This document shows, piece after piece, positions 1 through 7,975 of a stretch of DNA of 64,000 bases. The first letter of the stretch is position 1; every line of letters begins with the position of its first letter. This DNA comes from Dokdonella fugitiva. GTDB taxonomy: Bacteria > Pseudomonadota > Gammaproteobacteria > Xanthomonadales > Rhodanobacteraceae. The position numbers and the translations under genes were made by a program. The stretch lies in assembly GCF_014138265.1 (NCBI RefSeq), contig NZ_JACGXL010000007.1:1-64000 (forward strand), given 5' to 3'. Under the pieces are notes generated by a model. The model saw nothing but the letters and a program-made list of their open reading frames with translations, was not told the origin of the DNA and did no database searches.

Positions 1-152
1 TAGACGCGGCCCATGCCGCCTTCGCCGAGCACCGAGCGGATGAGGTAGGGACCGAGCTGCATGCCCGGTTCGAGCGCCGTGGCTTCGCCGCCCGGTGCAG
101 GGCGGCCGAGGAATTCGGTGGCGTCGTTCGCGCCGGGTTCGTCGCCGTGCAT
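1..152 (-). CDS. Serine/threonine protein kinase, N-terminal fragment
   Basis: The reverse strand encodes the first 50 residues of a protein that runs off the left edge. After an acidic, Gly/Ala-rich leader of about 30 residues it reads LGPYLIRSVLGEGGMGRV, the glycine-rich P-loop (GxGxxG then V) that opens bacterial Hanks-type Ser/Thr kinases of the PknB group. The ATG at 152 follows an AGGGGCGG ribosome-binding site. It diverges from the FHA-GGDEF gene at 282; FHA domains bind phosphothreonine, so the neighbour is a reasonable client or partner (inference). Catalytic loop and any sensor domain lie outside the window. Confidence 0.85.
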   Translation of the reverse strand, partial: MHGDEPGANDATEFLGRPAPGGEATALEPGMQLGPYLIRSVLGEGGMGRV

Positions 153-281
153 GTCCGCCCCTGTCCGGAACCGCCGTGCGCGCAGTGTAGTCAGTGCCGG
201 ACGGAATGCCACCGCCGTCCGCCACGCTGGCGGCGAGTCGCGTAAACTCGCGTCCGGCGACGGCGCCCGCAGCGGACTCGC

Positions 282-1196
282 ATGACTTCCCGCCACAACG
301 ATTCCAGCACCACCCAGCGACGCACGATCCGCCCGGCACGCGGTTTCGAGGCGCGCAGCGGTTCCGCCGCCTGCCTGGTCGTCCTGCAGGGGCAGCGCCT
401 CGGCCAGCGCATCGACATCGGCGAGCAGGTCGTCACGCTCGGTCGCGCGCCCGAATGCGATTTCCAGATCATGGAGCGCAGCGTGTCGCGCCAGCACGCG
501 CGGATCTGGAAGGAGCCGAACGGCTACCGCATCAAGGACCTCGACTCGACCAACAAGACGCTGCTCAACGACCAGCCGATCATCGAGGCCGAGCTCAAGG
601 ACGGCGACCACGTTTCGATCGGCGGCTGCGTGCTCAAGTTCATGGAGCGTTCGTCGGTCGAGGCGCGCTACCACGACGAGATCTACCAGCTCGCGACGAT
701 GGATCCGCTGACCGGCCTGTACAACCGCCGGCACTTCCTCGAGCTGCTCGAGCGCGAACTCGCGCGCACCGCGAGCCATCGCCGCATGTTGTCGCTGCTG
801 ATCATCGACCTCGACCACTTCAAGTCGATCAACGACCGCTACGGCCATCCCGCGGGCGACATCGTGCTCAAGCAGGTCGCCGCGACGCTGCAGGTGCTCG
901 CGCGCGGCGAGATCCTCGTCGCGCGCATCGGTGGCGAGGAGTTCGCGGCGATGCTGCCCGAACAGGGCGTCGTCGACGCGAGCGCGTTCGCGCAGCACCT
1001 GTGCGAGTCGATCGCCGCACTCGACCTCGGCGAACAGGCCGGCGTGCGCAACGTGACCGTGAGCATCGGCGTCGCCGGCTGGAACGCCGAGGCGGCGACC
1101 GTCGCGGAACTGCTGCGCGCGGCCGACGCCGAGCTCTACCGCGCCAAGCAGGCCGGCCGCAACCGCGTCTGCGTCGCGGAACAGAGCGGCGCGTAG
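282..1196 (+). CDS. FHA domain-containing diguanylate cyclase (GGDEF)
   Basis: A 304-residue soluble protein. Residues about 50-115 form a forkhead-associated domain (LGRAPECDFQI, then SVSRQHARI and the DLDSTNKT motif), and residues about 135-295 form a GGDEF domain starting DPLTGLYNRRHF with signature GGEEF, so synthesis of cyclic-di-GMP from GTP is expected. The inhibitory I-site (RxxD five residues before GGEEF) reads RGEI, so the acidic residue is missing and product inhibition is probably weak. No membrane segment or signal peptide. It is divergent from a Ser/Thr kinase gene, which suggests control by phosphorylation through the FHA domain (inference). Confidence 0.92.
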   Translation: MTSRHNDSSTTQRRTIRPARGFEARSGSAACLVVLQGQRLGQRIDIGEQVVTLGRAPECDFQIMERSVSRQHARIWKEPNGYRIKDLDSTNKTLLNDQPIIEAELKDGDHVSIGGCVLKFMERSSVEARYHDEIYQLATMDPLTGLYNRRHFLELLERELARTASHRRMLSLLIIDLDHFKSINDRYGHPAGDIVLKQVAATLQVLARGEILVARIGGEEFAAMLPEQGVVDASAFAQHLCESIAALDLGEQAGVRNVTVSIGVAGWNAEAATVAELLRAADAELYRAKQAGRNRVCVAEQSGA

Positions 1197-1197
1197 G

Positions 1198-1213
1198 GCG
1201 GGCTACAGCCCGC
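1198..1213 (+). terminator. GC hairpin after the FHA-GGDEF gene
   Basis: A perfect 7-bp stem (GCGGGCT / AGCCCGC) with a 2-nt loop begins just after the stop codon. There is no T-run. It lies between two convergent genes, and a GGTGGGCCAGGGCC repeat follows at about 1235-1251. It probably acts as a 3' end hairpin. Confidence 0.45.
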
Positions 1214-1252
1214 GCAACGCCATGATCGACGGAGCGGTGGGCCAGGGCCGAC

Positions 1253-1885
1253 CTACGCCCACTCGGTCAGTCCCTCGATGTCGTACAGGCGCTTCCAGCT
1301 CGGGCGCGTCTTCACGCGTTGCGCCAGCGCGGCGACGTGCGGCCAGCTCGTCGCGGGCTTGGGCATGTTGCGCGACCAGCGCATGAGCATGGTCGCGTAG
1401 AAGTCGACGATGCCGACCGCGTCGCCGAGAATGTGCGGCCCGTTCGCGACGAGGTGCGCCTCGAGGCGGTCCCAGGTCGCTTCGATGCGGCGGCGCGCGA
1501 ACTCCTTCGATTCCTTCTCGTGCTCGGCCGGCGCGAAGTCCTGTGGGTAGAACCACTGCCGGTACGCCGGCTGCAGCGTGTTGGCGAAGTGCACCATCCA
1601 CTGCAGCCAGGTCGCGCGCTTCGCGTCGCCGGGCGGCGGCGCCAGCGCGGCTTCGGGATGGCGCTCGGCGAGCAGCATCAGCAGCGCCGCGCATTCGTAC
1701 ACCGGCGCACCGTCGACGATCAGCGTCGGCACCGTGCCGTTTGGGTTCAGGCGCAGGTACTCGGCGCTCTTCTGCGCGTTCGCATCGAGGTCGAGCTTGC
1801 GCAGTTCGTGCGGCGCGCCGATCTCGAGCAGCGCCTGGTGCACCGCCATGCTGGCGGTGCCGGGGGAGTAGTAGAGGATGTACAT
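1253..1885 (-). CDS. Glutathione S-transferase family protein
   Basis: A 210-residue protein with the thioredoxin-fold N-terminal half of glutathione transferases (MYILYYSPGTAS at the start, then the cis-Pro/ES-like region TVPTLIVDGAPVYECAAL) and an all-helical C-terminal half (GDAVGIVDFYATMLMRW resembles the N-capping motif). It would conjugate or reduce electrophiles with glutathione in the cytoplasm; the substrate cannot be told. The start at 1885 was chosen because the fold begins at that ATG; the 41 residues upstream in frame look like non-coding sequence. Monocistronic and convergent with the FHA-GGDEF gene. Confidence 0.88.
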   Translation of the reverse strand: MYILYYSPGTASMAVHQALLEIGAPHELRKLDLDANAQKSAEYLRLNPNGTVPTLIVDGAPVYECAALLMLLAERHPEAALAPPPGDAKRATWLQWMVHFANTLQPAYRQWFYPQDFAPAEHEKESKEFARRRIEATWDRLEAHLVANGPHILGDAVGIVDFYATMLMRWSRNMPKPATSWPHVAALAQRVKTRPSWKRLYDIEGLTEWA

Positions 1886-2010
1886 GCGAGGCTCCGGTCG
1901 ACGCGAGGGCCGGCGGATTCTACCCGTGTGCGCGGCGCCTGCCGTCGTGCATGACGGCGGCCCTCGAAATCGGCGAAACTTGCACTCCTGCCTCACGATC
2001 CGGAGCAAGC

Positions 2011-3372
2011 ATGGCCGTCCAGGAAGCGAAGGTGCCGGACATCGGCAACTACACCAACGTCCCCGTCATCGAAGTGCTGGTGAAGGTCGGCGACACGGTG
2101 ACGCGCGACCAGGGCCTGGTCACGCTCGAGTCGGACAAGGCGACGATGGAAGTGCCTGCGCCGTTCGACGGCGTCGTGCGCGAGATCAAGGTCAAGGTCG
2201 GCGACGAGATCTCCGAAGGCACGGTCGTCGCGCTCGTCGAAGCGGCTGACGCGGGCGCGGCCAAGCCTGCCGCAGACGCGCCCAAGCCTGCGGAAGCGCC
2301 GAAGCCGGCCGCAGCCGCCGCGCCTGCACCGGCAGCGAAGAGCGAGCCGGTCGCGGCAGCACCCGCTGCGGCGGCGCCCGCGAGGAGCGACGCGGGCATG
2401 CCGCGCACGCCGCCGGTCGCGTTCGACGCGAGCGCGGTGATGCCGGACCAGGTGCCGTACGCGAGCCCGGCCGTGCGCGCGTTCGCGCGTGAACTCGGCG
2501 TCGACCTCGCGCACGTGAAGGGCACGGAGCGCAAGGGTCGCATCGCTAAGGAGGACGTGCAGAACTACGTCAAGGCCGCGCTCGCGGGTGGCGCGCCGCG
2601 CACGGCGGCCAGCACCGGCACCGGCGGTGGCGGCCTCAACCTGCTGCCGTGGCCGCAGGTCGACTTCGCCAAGTTCGGCGAGATCGAGACGAAGGCGCTG
2701 TCGAAGATCAAGAAGATCTCCGGCGCCAACCTCGCGCGCAACTGGGTGATGATCCCGCACGTCACGCAGCACGACGACGCCGACGTGACCGAGCTCGAGG
2801 CGCTGCGCGTCGCGCTCAACAAGGAGAACGAGAAGGCGGGCATCAAGCTGACCATGCTCGCGTTCCTGATCAAGGCGGTCGTCGCCGCGCTGAAGAAGTA
2901 CCCGGATTTCAACGCTTCGCTCGACGCGAGCGGCGAGAACCTCGTGTTGAAGAAGTACTTCCACATCGGTTTCGCCGCCGACACGCCGAATGGCCTCGTC
3001 GTGCCCGTACTGCGCGATGCGGACAGGAAGGGCGTGATCGAGATCGCGCAGGAGACCGGCGAGCTCGCCAGGAAGGCGCGCGACGGCAAGCTCGGCCCGG
3101 CGGACATGTCCGGCGGCTGCTTCTCGATCTCCTCGCTCGGCGGCATCGGCGGCACCGCGTTCACGCCGATCGTCAACGCGCCCGAGGTGGCGATCCTTGG
3201 CGTATCGAAGTCGTCGATCAAGCCGCATTGGGACGGCGCCGCGTTCGTGCCGCGCCTGATTCTGCCGCTGTCGCTCAGCTACGACCATCGCGTCATCGAC
3301 GGCGCGTCGGCCGCGCGCTTCACGACCTATCTCGGCCAGGTGCTCGCCGACATGCGACGCGTCTTGCTGTAA
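2011..3372 (+). CDS. aceF: Dihydrolipoyllysine acetyltransferase, E2 of pyruvate dehydrogenase
   Basis: A 453-residue protein. One lipoyl domain (residues 3-78; lipoylated Lys43 in ESDKATME), an Ala/Pro/Lys-rich flexible linker (about 85-135), a peripheral subunit-binding domain (about 150-185, YASPAVRAFARELGV), and a 2-oxoacid dehydrogenase acyltransferase domain to the end with the catalytic DHRVIDG (His426, Asp430). It transfers the acetyl group from E1 to CoA and forms the core of the complex. Many E2 homologues have two or three lipoyl domains; this has one. A DUF2059 gene and lpdA (E3) follow in the same direction; the E1 gene aceE is not in the window. ATG at 2011 follows CGGAGCAAGC. 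Confidence 0.96.
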   Translation: MAVQEAKVPDIGNYTNVPVIEVLVKVGDTVTRDQGLVTLESDKATMEVPAPFDGVVREIKVKVGDEISEGTVVALVEAADAGAAKPAADAPKPAEAPKPAAAAAPAPAAKSEPVAAAPAAAAPARSDAGMPRTPPVAFDASAVMPDQVPYASPAVRAFARELGVDLAHVKGTERKGRIAKEDVQNYVKAALAGGAPRTAASTGTGGGGLNLLPWPQVDFAKFGEIETKALSKIKKISGANLARNWVMIPHVTQHDDADVTELEALRVALNKENEKAGIKLTMLAFLIKAVVAALKKYPDFNASLDASGENLVLKKYFHIGFAADTPNGLVVPVLRDADRKGVIEIAQETGELARKARDGKLGPADMSGGCFSISSLGGIGGTAFTPIVNAPEVAILGVSKSSIKPHWDGAAFVPRLILPLSLSYDHRVIDGASAARFTTYLGQVLADMRRVLL

Positions 3373-3396
3373 CCATCCACGAAGGAGAAGGACACC

Positions 3397-3951
3397 ATGT
3401 TGCGCACGTTCGCGATCCTGTTCACCGGGCTCTGTATTGCGGCGACCGCCTTCGCGGAGGCGCCGGGCAAGGTCGACGCCAAGACCGATCTCGCGATGCA
3501 GCTGATGGCCGTGACGAACCTCGATCGCACGATGCAGCAGATGGCCGATCAGGTGCAGGCGATGATGGAGAAGCAGTTCGAGTCGTACGGCAGTTGCCCT
3601 GCATCGAGCGCCGTCGTGCACGAGATGTCCGCGAAGATCGGCGAAAAGGTCACGGGCGTGCTGAAGTCGGACGCGATGAAGGTCGATATCGCGTCGGTGT
3701 ACGCGGAGGTATTCAGCGAGGACGAGTTGCGCGAGACGATCGCCTTCTACAAATCGCCGCTGGGCCGCAAGCTGCTCGAGCGCATGCCCGACCTGATGCA
3801 GAAGTCGATGCAGATTTCGCAGGACCGCATGAGGGAGGTCATGCCCGAGATGCAGAAGCTCGGTGAGCAGTACGGCGAGCGGATCCGCGAAGCCGCGGCG
3901 ACATGCGACGCCGAGGACACGACCGGCAAGGCGAGCAGCGACAAGAACTGA
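3397..3951 (+). CDS. Secreted DUF2059 family protein
   Basis: A 184-residue protein with a cleavable signal peptide (MLRTFAILFTGLCIAATAFA) and the helical DUF2059 region (about residues 85-150, with the characteristic SEDELRETIAFYKSPLGRKLLE segment). DUF2059 proteins are periplasmic and their function is not established. Strong AAGGAGAAGG ribosome-binding site before the ATG. It sits 24 bp after aceF and 71 bp before lpdA, so it is probably co-transcribed with the pyruvate dehydrogenase genes although it is exported. Confidence 0.85.
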   Translation: MLRTFAILFTGLCIAATAFAEAPGKVDAKTDLAMQLMAVTNLDRTMQQMADQVQAMMEKQFESYGSCPASSAVVHEMSAKIGEKVTGVLKSDAMKVDIASVYAEVFSEDELRETIAFYKSPLGRKLLERMPDLMQKSMQISQDRMREVMPEMQKLGEQYGERIREAAATCDAEDTTGKASSDKN

Positions 3952-4022
3952 ATCGATCCGGCGGCGCGTGCCGCCGGCGAACCACCGCGCGGCCTCGTTG
4001 GGCGCGACGCATGGGAATCCGC

Positions 4023-5813
4023 ATGGCAAACACGATCGAAGTCAAAGTCCCCGACATCGGCAATTTCAGCGGCGTACCGGTCATCGAGATCCTGGTAAAG
4101 CCGGGCGACACGGTCGCCAAGGACCAGGGCCTCGTCACGCTCGAGTCGGACAAGGCGACGATGGAAGTGCCGTCGAGCGTCGCGGGCGTGGTCAAGGAAG
4201 TGCGCGTCAAGCTCAACGACGAAGTCGCCGAAGGCACGATCGTCGCGGTGATCGAGGCCGCCGACGCCGGTGCCGCGAAGACGGCGACGCCTGCGCCGGC
4301 GGCACCTGCCACGGCGGCAGCTGCGCCCGCACCCGCGAGTGCGCCAGCCCTTGCGTCGTCCGCGCCGGCGCCGAAGGCGTCTTCGGCGAGCGGCCGCAAG
4401 GCCGACGTCGAATGCCAGGTCGTCGTGCTCGGCTCGGGTCCGGGCGGCTATACGGCCGCGTTCCGTGCCGCCGACCTCGGCCAGGACACCGTGCTGGTCG
4501 AGCGCTACGCCGCACTCGGCGGCGTCTGCCTCAACGTCGGCTGCATCCCGTCGAAGGCGCTGCTGCACGCGGCGCGCGTGATCGACGAGGCCGCGCATGC
4601 GGCGGACTACGGCGTCGCGTTCGGCGAGCCGAAGATCGACCTGGAGAAGCTGCGCGCGTACAAGGACAAGGTCGTCGCGCAGATGGTCAAGGGCCTCGAC
4701 GGCATGTCGAAGCAGCGCAAGGTGCGCGTCGTCGAAGGCACGGGCACGTTCGTGTCGCCGAACGAGATCGAGGTCGCGACGAAGGACGGCAGCAAGCTCG
4801 TGCGCTTCGAGAAGGCGATCATCGCCGCCGGTTCGCAGGCGCTGAAGCTGCCGGGCTTCCCGTGGGACGACCCGCGCGTGATGGATTCGACCGACGCGCT
4901 GCTGCTCGCCGACATCCCGAAGAAGCTGCTCGTCGTCGGCGGCGGCATCATCGGCCTCGAGATGGCCTGCGTCTACGACGCGCTCGGCAGCGAAGTCACC
5001 GTGGTCGAACTCATGGACCAGCTCATGCCGGGCGCCGATCCCGACCTCGTGCGACCGCTGCAGCAGCGCCTGTCGAAGCGCTATGCAGGCATCCACCTCA
5101 AGGTGAAGGTCGCGAAGATCGAAGCCGAGAAGAAGGGGCTCAAGGCGACGTTCGAAGGCGAGAAGGCGCCGGAACCGCAACTGTACGACCGCGTGCTCGT
5201 CGCGATCGGCCGCACGCCGAACGGCGCGAAGATCGGCGCCGACAAGGCCGGCGTCGTCGTCACCGATCGCGGCTTCATCCCGGTCGACCGCCGGATGCGC
5301 ACGAACGTGCCGCACATCTTCGCGATCGGCGACCTCGTCGGCCAGCCGATGCTCGCGCACAAGGCGACCCACGAAGGCAAGGTCGCGGCCGAAGTCGCCG
5401 CGGGCGAGAAGAGCGAGTTCGTCGCGCGCGTGATCCCGTCGGTCGCCTACACCGATCCCGAGATCGCCTGGGTCGGCCTCACCGAAACCGAGGCGAAGAA
5501 GCAGGGCATCAAGGTCGGCGTCGGCAAGTTCCCGCACGCGGCTTCGGGGCGCGCGGTCGGCATCGGTCGCACCGAAGGCTTCACCAAGCTGCTGTTCGAC
5601 GAGGCGACGCATCGCGTCGTCGGCGGCGGTATCGTCGCGCCGAACGCGGGCGACCTCATCGCCGAAATCGCGCTCGCGATCGAGATGGGCTGCGAAGCCG
5701 CCGACATCGGCCTCACCGTGCACCCGCACCCGACCCTGTCGGAGTCGGTCGGCATGGCGGCCGAGGTCTACGAAGGCACGATCACGGACCTGTACCTGCC
5801 GAAGAAGAAGTGA
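4023..5813 (+). CDS. lpdA: Dihydrolipoamide dehydrogenase with N-terminal lipoyl domain (E3)
   Basis: A 596-residue flavoprotein. Residues 4-80 form a lipoyl domain (lipoyl Lys44 in ESDKATME), followed by an Ala/Pro linker, then the E3 module: FAD-binding GSGPGGYTAA, redox-active disulfide GGVCLNVGCIPSK, NAD-binding GGGIIGLEMA, and the C-terminal HPHPTLSE with the catalytic His-Glu pair. It reoxidises the dihydrolipoamide of the pyruvate dehydrogenase complex with NAD. E3 subunits with their own lipoyl domain are about 120 residues longer than ordinary ones and are known from Neisseria and xanthomonads. ATG at 4023 was chosen because the lipoyl domain starts directly after it; an in-frame ATG at 4011 is the alternative. 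Confidence 0.96.
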   Translation: MANTIEVKVPDIGNFSGVPVIEILVKPGDTVAKDQGLVTLESDKATMEVPSSVAGVVKEVRVKLNDEVAEGTIVAVIEAADAGAAKTATPAPAAPATAAAAPAPASAPALASSAPAPKASSASGRKADVECQVVVLGSGPGGYTAAFRAADLGQDTVLVERYAALGGVCLNVGCIPSKALLHAARVIDEAAHAADYGVAFGEPKIDLEKLRAYKDKVVAQMVKGLDGMSKQRKVRVVEGTGTFVSPNEIEVATKDGSKLVRFEKAIIAAGSQALKLPGFPWDDPRVMDSTDALLLADIPKKLLVVGGGIIGLEMACVYDALGSEVTVVELMDQLMPGADPDLVRPLQQRLSKRYAGIHLKVKVAKIEAEKKGLKATFEGEKAPEPQLYDRVLVAIGRTPNGAKIGADKAGVVVTDRGFIPVDRRMRTNVPHIFAIGDLVGQPMLAHKATHEGKVAAEVAAGEKSEFVARVIPSVAYTDPEIAWVGLTETEAKKQGIKVGVGKFPHAASGRAVGIGRTEGFTKLLFDEATHRVVGGGIVAPNAGDLIAEIALAIEMGCEAADIGLTVHPHPTLSESVGMAAEVYEGTITDLYLPKKK

Positions 5814-5818
5814 CGTCC

Positions 5819-6598
5819 GTGCGGCGTGTCGCGCATGGCATGCTGATCATGCTGTTCGCGAGTGCTTCGGCGCGCGCGGAATGTTCGCACGCGTCGTATG
5901 AGGCGCTGCGCCCGCCCAAGTATCCGGCCGCAGCCGCAGCCGCCCATATGGAAGGCCGCGTGCTGGTGAGCATCATCGTTCACGCCGACGGCCGCGCGAC
6001 GGATGCGTCCGTGCGCGAGAGCAGCGGCCACGACGAACTCGATTTCGCGGCGATGGACGCCGTTTCGTCCTGGCGCTACACGCCGCGCACCTGCGACGGC
6101 AAGACCATGGCCGAGGAGGTGTGGGTGCCGATCGAGTTCGACCTCGGCCGATCGCCGACGGTGGACGCGCCTCGCGACGCCGGCGGATCACCATCCACTA
6201 CACGCGGCGCCCGCGGATACTCGCTCGAGCGGGACGAAACGCCGTTGCCGGGGGTGACGGCTCGGGCGACGCTTCAGTCGCTCCGACAGGACGCGGGGGT
6301 CGAGAGGGCGTTCACGCGAATGTTCGACTTGGAAACCACGAAGACCGTGTACCTATTGCGTCGCACGCGCGAAATGTACGAGGTGTTCGAATCGACCGAA
6401 GGAAACTGGAGTGTCGCGAACGGCGGGTCCCTGTTCGTCCTGCGCCTGCGCGATAGCGAGACGCATACGCTGTTGTATCGCGTGGCGTGCGAAGGTTCGA
6501 GCGTGTGGTGCGAATACGTAGAGCGGCGAGAGGTGGATTTCCTCGCCCGGAATCCACCACCACCGATGCCGCCGGCTCCCGATGAGGATGCGCACTGA
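5819..6598 (+). CDS. Secreted TonB C-terminal domain protein
   Basis: A protein of about 259 residues. Starts GTG at 5819 (or GTG 5810, overlapping the lpdA stop). The n-region VRRVAHG and hydrophobic MLIMLFASASARA form a short signal peptide. Residues about 30-110 are a TonB C-terminal fold: PPKYPAAAAAAHMEGRVLVS and VRESSGHDELDFAAMDAVSSWRY-type strands and helix. The C-terminal half is unrelated to TonB and ends in a Pro-rich tail. There is no N-terminal anchor beyond the signal peptide, so it is unlikely to be a true energy transducer; TonB-C domains without an anchor are common in xanthomonads. The 3' part has fewer GC-rich codons than its neighbours. Confidence 0.7.
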   Translation: MRRVAHGMLIMLFASASARAECSHASYEALRPPKYPAAAAAAHMEGRVLVSIIVHADGRATDASVRESSGHDELDFAAMDAVSSWRYTPRTCDGKTMAEEVWVPIEFDLGRSPTVDAPRDAGGSPSTTRGARGYSLERDETPLPGVTARATLQSLRQDAGVERAFTRMFDLETTKTVYLLRRTREMYEVFESTEGNWSVANGGSLFVLRLRDSETHTLLYRVACEGSSVWCEYVERREVDFLARNPPPPMPPAPDEDAH

Positions 6599-6730
6599 GC
6601 GTGGGCTCGATCGGCGCTGCAGCCCGCGGAGTCGAGCACGCACGCGACCGTCCCTGCGAACTGCCGGCCACGCGGCGCGTGCCCGACCTACGAAGTCCTG
6701 CGCGGTTCGCTGTGCCGAGCCTGTCGAGCG

Positions 6731-7069
6731 TCAGCTCCGCGCCGGCGCGTACTTCGCGAGCTCGGCGTTGATCTTCGCTTCGTCGAAGCCGTTGATCTTC
6801 GCGCTGCCGATCAGGATCAGCGGCGTGCCGACGCCGCCGGCGGCCTTCCATTCCGCCGCGGCCGAGGCCGACTTCTCGATGTCGCGTTCGTCCCATTGCA
6901 CGCCGTGCGCGGTGAACCAGCTGCGCGCCTTCGCGCAGTAGCCGCAGGTCGCAGTCGCGTACATCGTCACCTTCGGTGCGTGGATATCGCTGAGCGCTTC
7001 CTGCGCACCGACGCCGAACGTTCCGGCGCCGGCGACGAGCGCCAGCGCGAGCAGGGTTCTCCGCAACAT
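6731..7069 (-). CDS. Periplasmic glutaredoxin-like protein
   Basis: A 112-residue protein with a signal peptide (MLRRTLLALALVAGAGTFGVGAQ) and a glutaredoxin/thioredoxin fold: strand KVTMYATATCGYCAKAR with a CGYC active site, and the cis-Pro loop GVGTPLILI. It would act as a thiol-disulfide oxidoreductase outside the cytoplasm, where ordinary glutathione-dependent glutaredoxins do not work, so its reductant is unknown. ATG at 7069 follows GGAGGGAATGC. The 130 bases between it and the TonB-C gene hold no further gene. Confidence 0.85.
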   Translation of the reverse strand: MLRRTLLALALVAGAGTFGVGAQEALSDIHAPKVTMYATATCGYCAKARSWFTAHGVQWDERDIEKSASAAAEWKAAGGVGTPLILIGSAKINGFDEAKINAELAKYAPARS

Positions 7070-7086
7070 CGCATTCCCTCCTGAGG

Positions 7087-7106
7087 GCGGCGCCGGCCGG
7101 CGCCGC
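7087..7106 (-). terminator. 20-bp perfect GC palindrome after the SH3 gene
   Basis: GCGGCGCCGGCCGGCGCCGC reads the same on both strands. It lies 47 bp beyond the stop codon of the leftward SH3-domain gene and just upstream of the glutaredoxin gene. No T-run follows. Probably a 3' end hairpin for the SH3 gene, or an intergenic barrier. Confidence 0.4.
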
Positions 7107-7152
7107 TGCGCTTCTCAGAGGATGGACGCGGGCGATAGTTCCCGCGCACGCG

Positions 7153-7893
7153 TCAGCCGGTCTTGTCCTTGTCCTTGCCTTGATCCTTGTCGCGCGGGGC
7201 GGGCGCGGGACGCGGCGTCGGACGCGCCTCGGGGCGTGCCGGCGCCGGTGCCGGCCGCGTCTGCACCGGCGGACGTTGCGCGGCGGGCGGGCGCGTCTGC
7301 GCGGGCGGCCGCGCCACGGGCGGGCGTGGTTGCGCCGGCGGGCGCGTCACGGGCGGACGCGGCTGCACCGGCGGGCGCGGCTGCACGGGTGGGCGTGTCA
7401 CCGGCGGCCGCGGCTTCGGCGGCGTGACCGGCGGCTTCGGGCGTTGCGGCGGCCGATGGCCGATCGGCGGTCGCGGCCGCTGCGGCGGGCGGTACACCGG
7501 CCGCCAATGGCTCCAGCGGTCGCGATAGCGGTACCACGAGCGCGTGCGGTAGTAGCTGTCCCAGTAGCTGGCGAACGTGAACGTGATGATCGGGATGCCG
7601 ATGCGCGCACCGTATTCGGGCAGGTAGACGCGGCGGCCTTCGTAGTCGAAATCGAGATAGTCGCCGGCGACCCAGCCGCGATCGCCGTAGGCGATCACGT
7701 CGCACCAGAGGAAGTCGTCGATGCAGCCCTGCACCGCGAGCGGCGTACCGGGTGCGAGCGTGCGGATGCGTGGATAGCCGCTGTCGGGACCGGTGCGCAA
7801 GGTCATGCGCGTGGTCGTGTACGCATCGGCGGCGAGCGCCGGGACGGCGGCGATGCCGAGCAGCGCGAGGACGAAACCGAGCAGGCGTTTCAT
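7153..7893 (-). CDS. Secreted SH3-domain protein with proline-rich repeat tail
   Basis: A 246-residue protein. Signal peptide [21 protein letters not shown]; a bacterial SH3-like domain at about residues 25-80 ([17 protein letters not shown], then [10 protein letters not shown]); a Tyr/Trp/Arg-rich stretch ([18 protein letters not shown]); then about 120 residues of PxPP repeats (units such as [11 protein letters not shown]) ending in a charged tail. SH3b domains usually bind peptidoglycan and the Pro/Arg repeats may span or coat the wall (inference). The repeat region is rich in near-identical short units and could vary in length between strains. ATG at 7893 is 27 codons into the longest frame and is where the signal peptide begins. 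Confidence 0.8.
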   Translation of the reverse strand: MKRLLGFVLALLGIAAVPALAADAYTTTRMTLRTGPDSGYPRIRTLAPGTPLAVQGCIDDFLWCDVIAYGDRGWVAGDYLDFDYEGRRVYLPEYGARIGIPIITFTFASYWDSYYRTRSWYRYRDRWSHWRPVYRPPQRPRPPIGHRPPQRPKPPVTPPKPRPPVTRPPVQPRPPVQPRPPVTRPPAQPRPPVARPPAQTRPPAAQRPPVQTRPAPAPARPEARPTPRPAPAPRDKDQGKDKDKTG

Positions 7894-7943
7894 GCGCGAA
7901 ACCCTCCAGGACGTCGAATACGGCCCGCCCACGATGCGCCGCC

Positions 7944-7969
7944 GCGCCGCCGCCGGCAAGCGGCGGCGC
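7944..7969 (-). terminator. 10-bp GC hairpin after the choice-of-anchor B gene
   Basis: Perfect arms GCGCCGCCGC and GCGGCGGCGC around a 6-nt loop, 7 bp beyond the stop codon of the large leftward gene at 7976. No T-run. It fits the pattern of GC-only 3' hairpins seen after several genes in this window. Confidence 0.5.
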
Positions 7970-7975
7970 GCCAAA

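Noticed and set aside
1993-4029. 678-residue reverse-strand open frame opposite aceF
   Set aside because: Composition is dominated by Arg, His, Leu, Asp and Gln, as expected from the antisense of GC-rich codons, and aceF on the other strand is clear.
5819-6598. TonB energy transducer
   Set aside because: It has a TonB C-terminal domain but a cleavable signal peptide rather than an anchor, and no ExbB/ExbD genes lie nearby.
7250-7450. Regular repeats that could be taken for a CRISPR array
   Set aside because: They are codons of the PxPP tail of the SH3 protein, with no spacers of even length and no cas genes.
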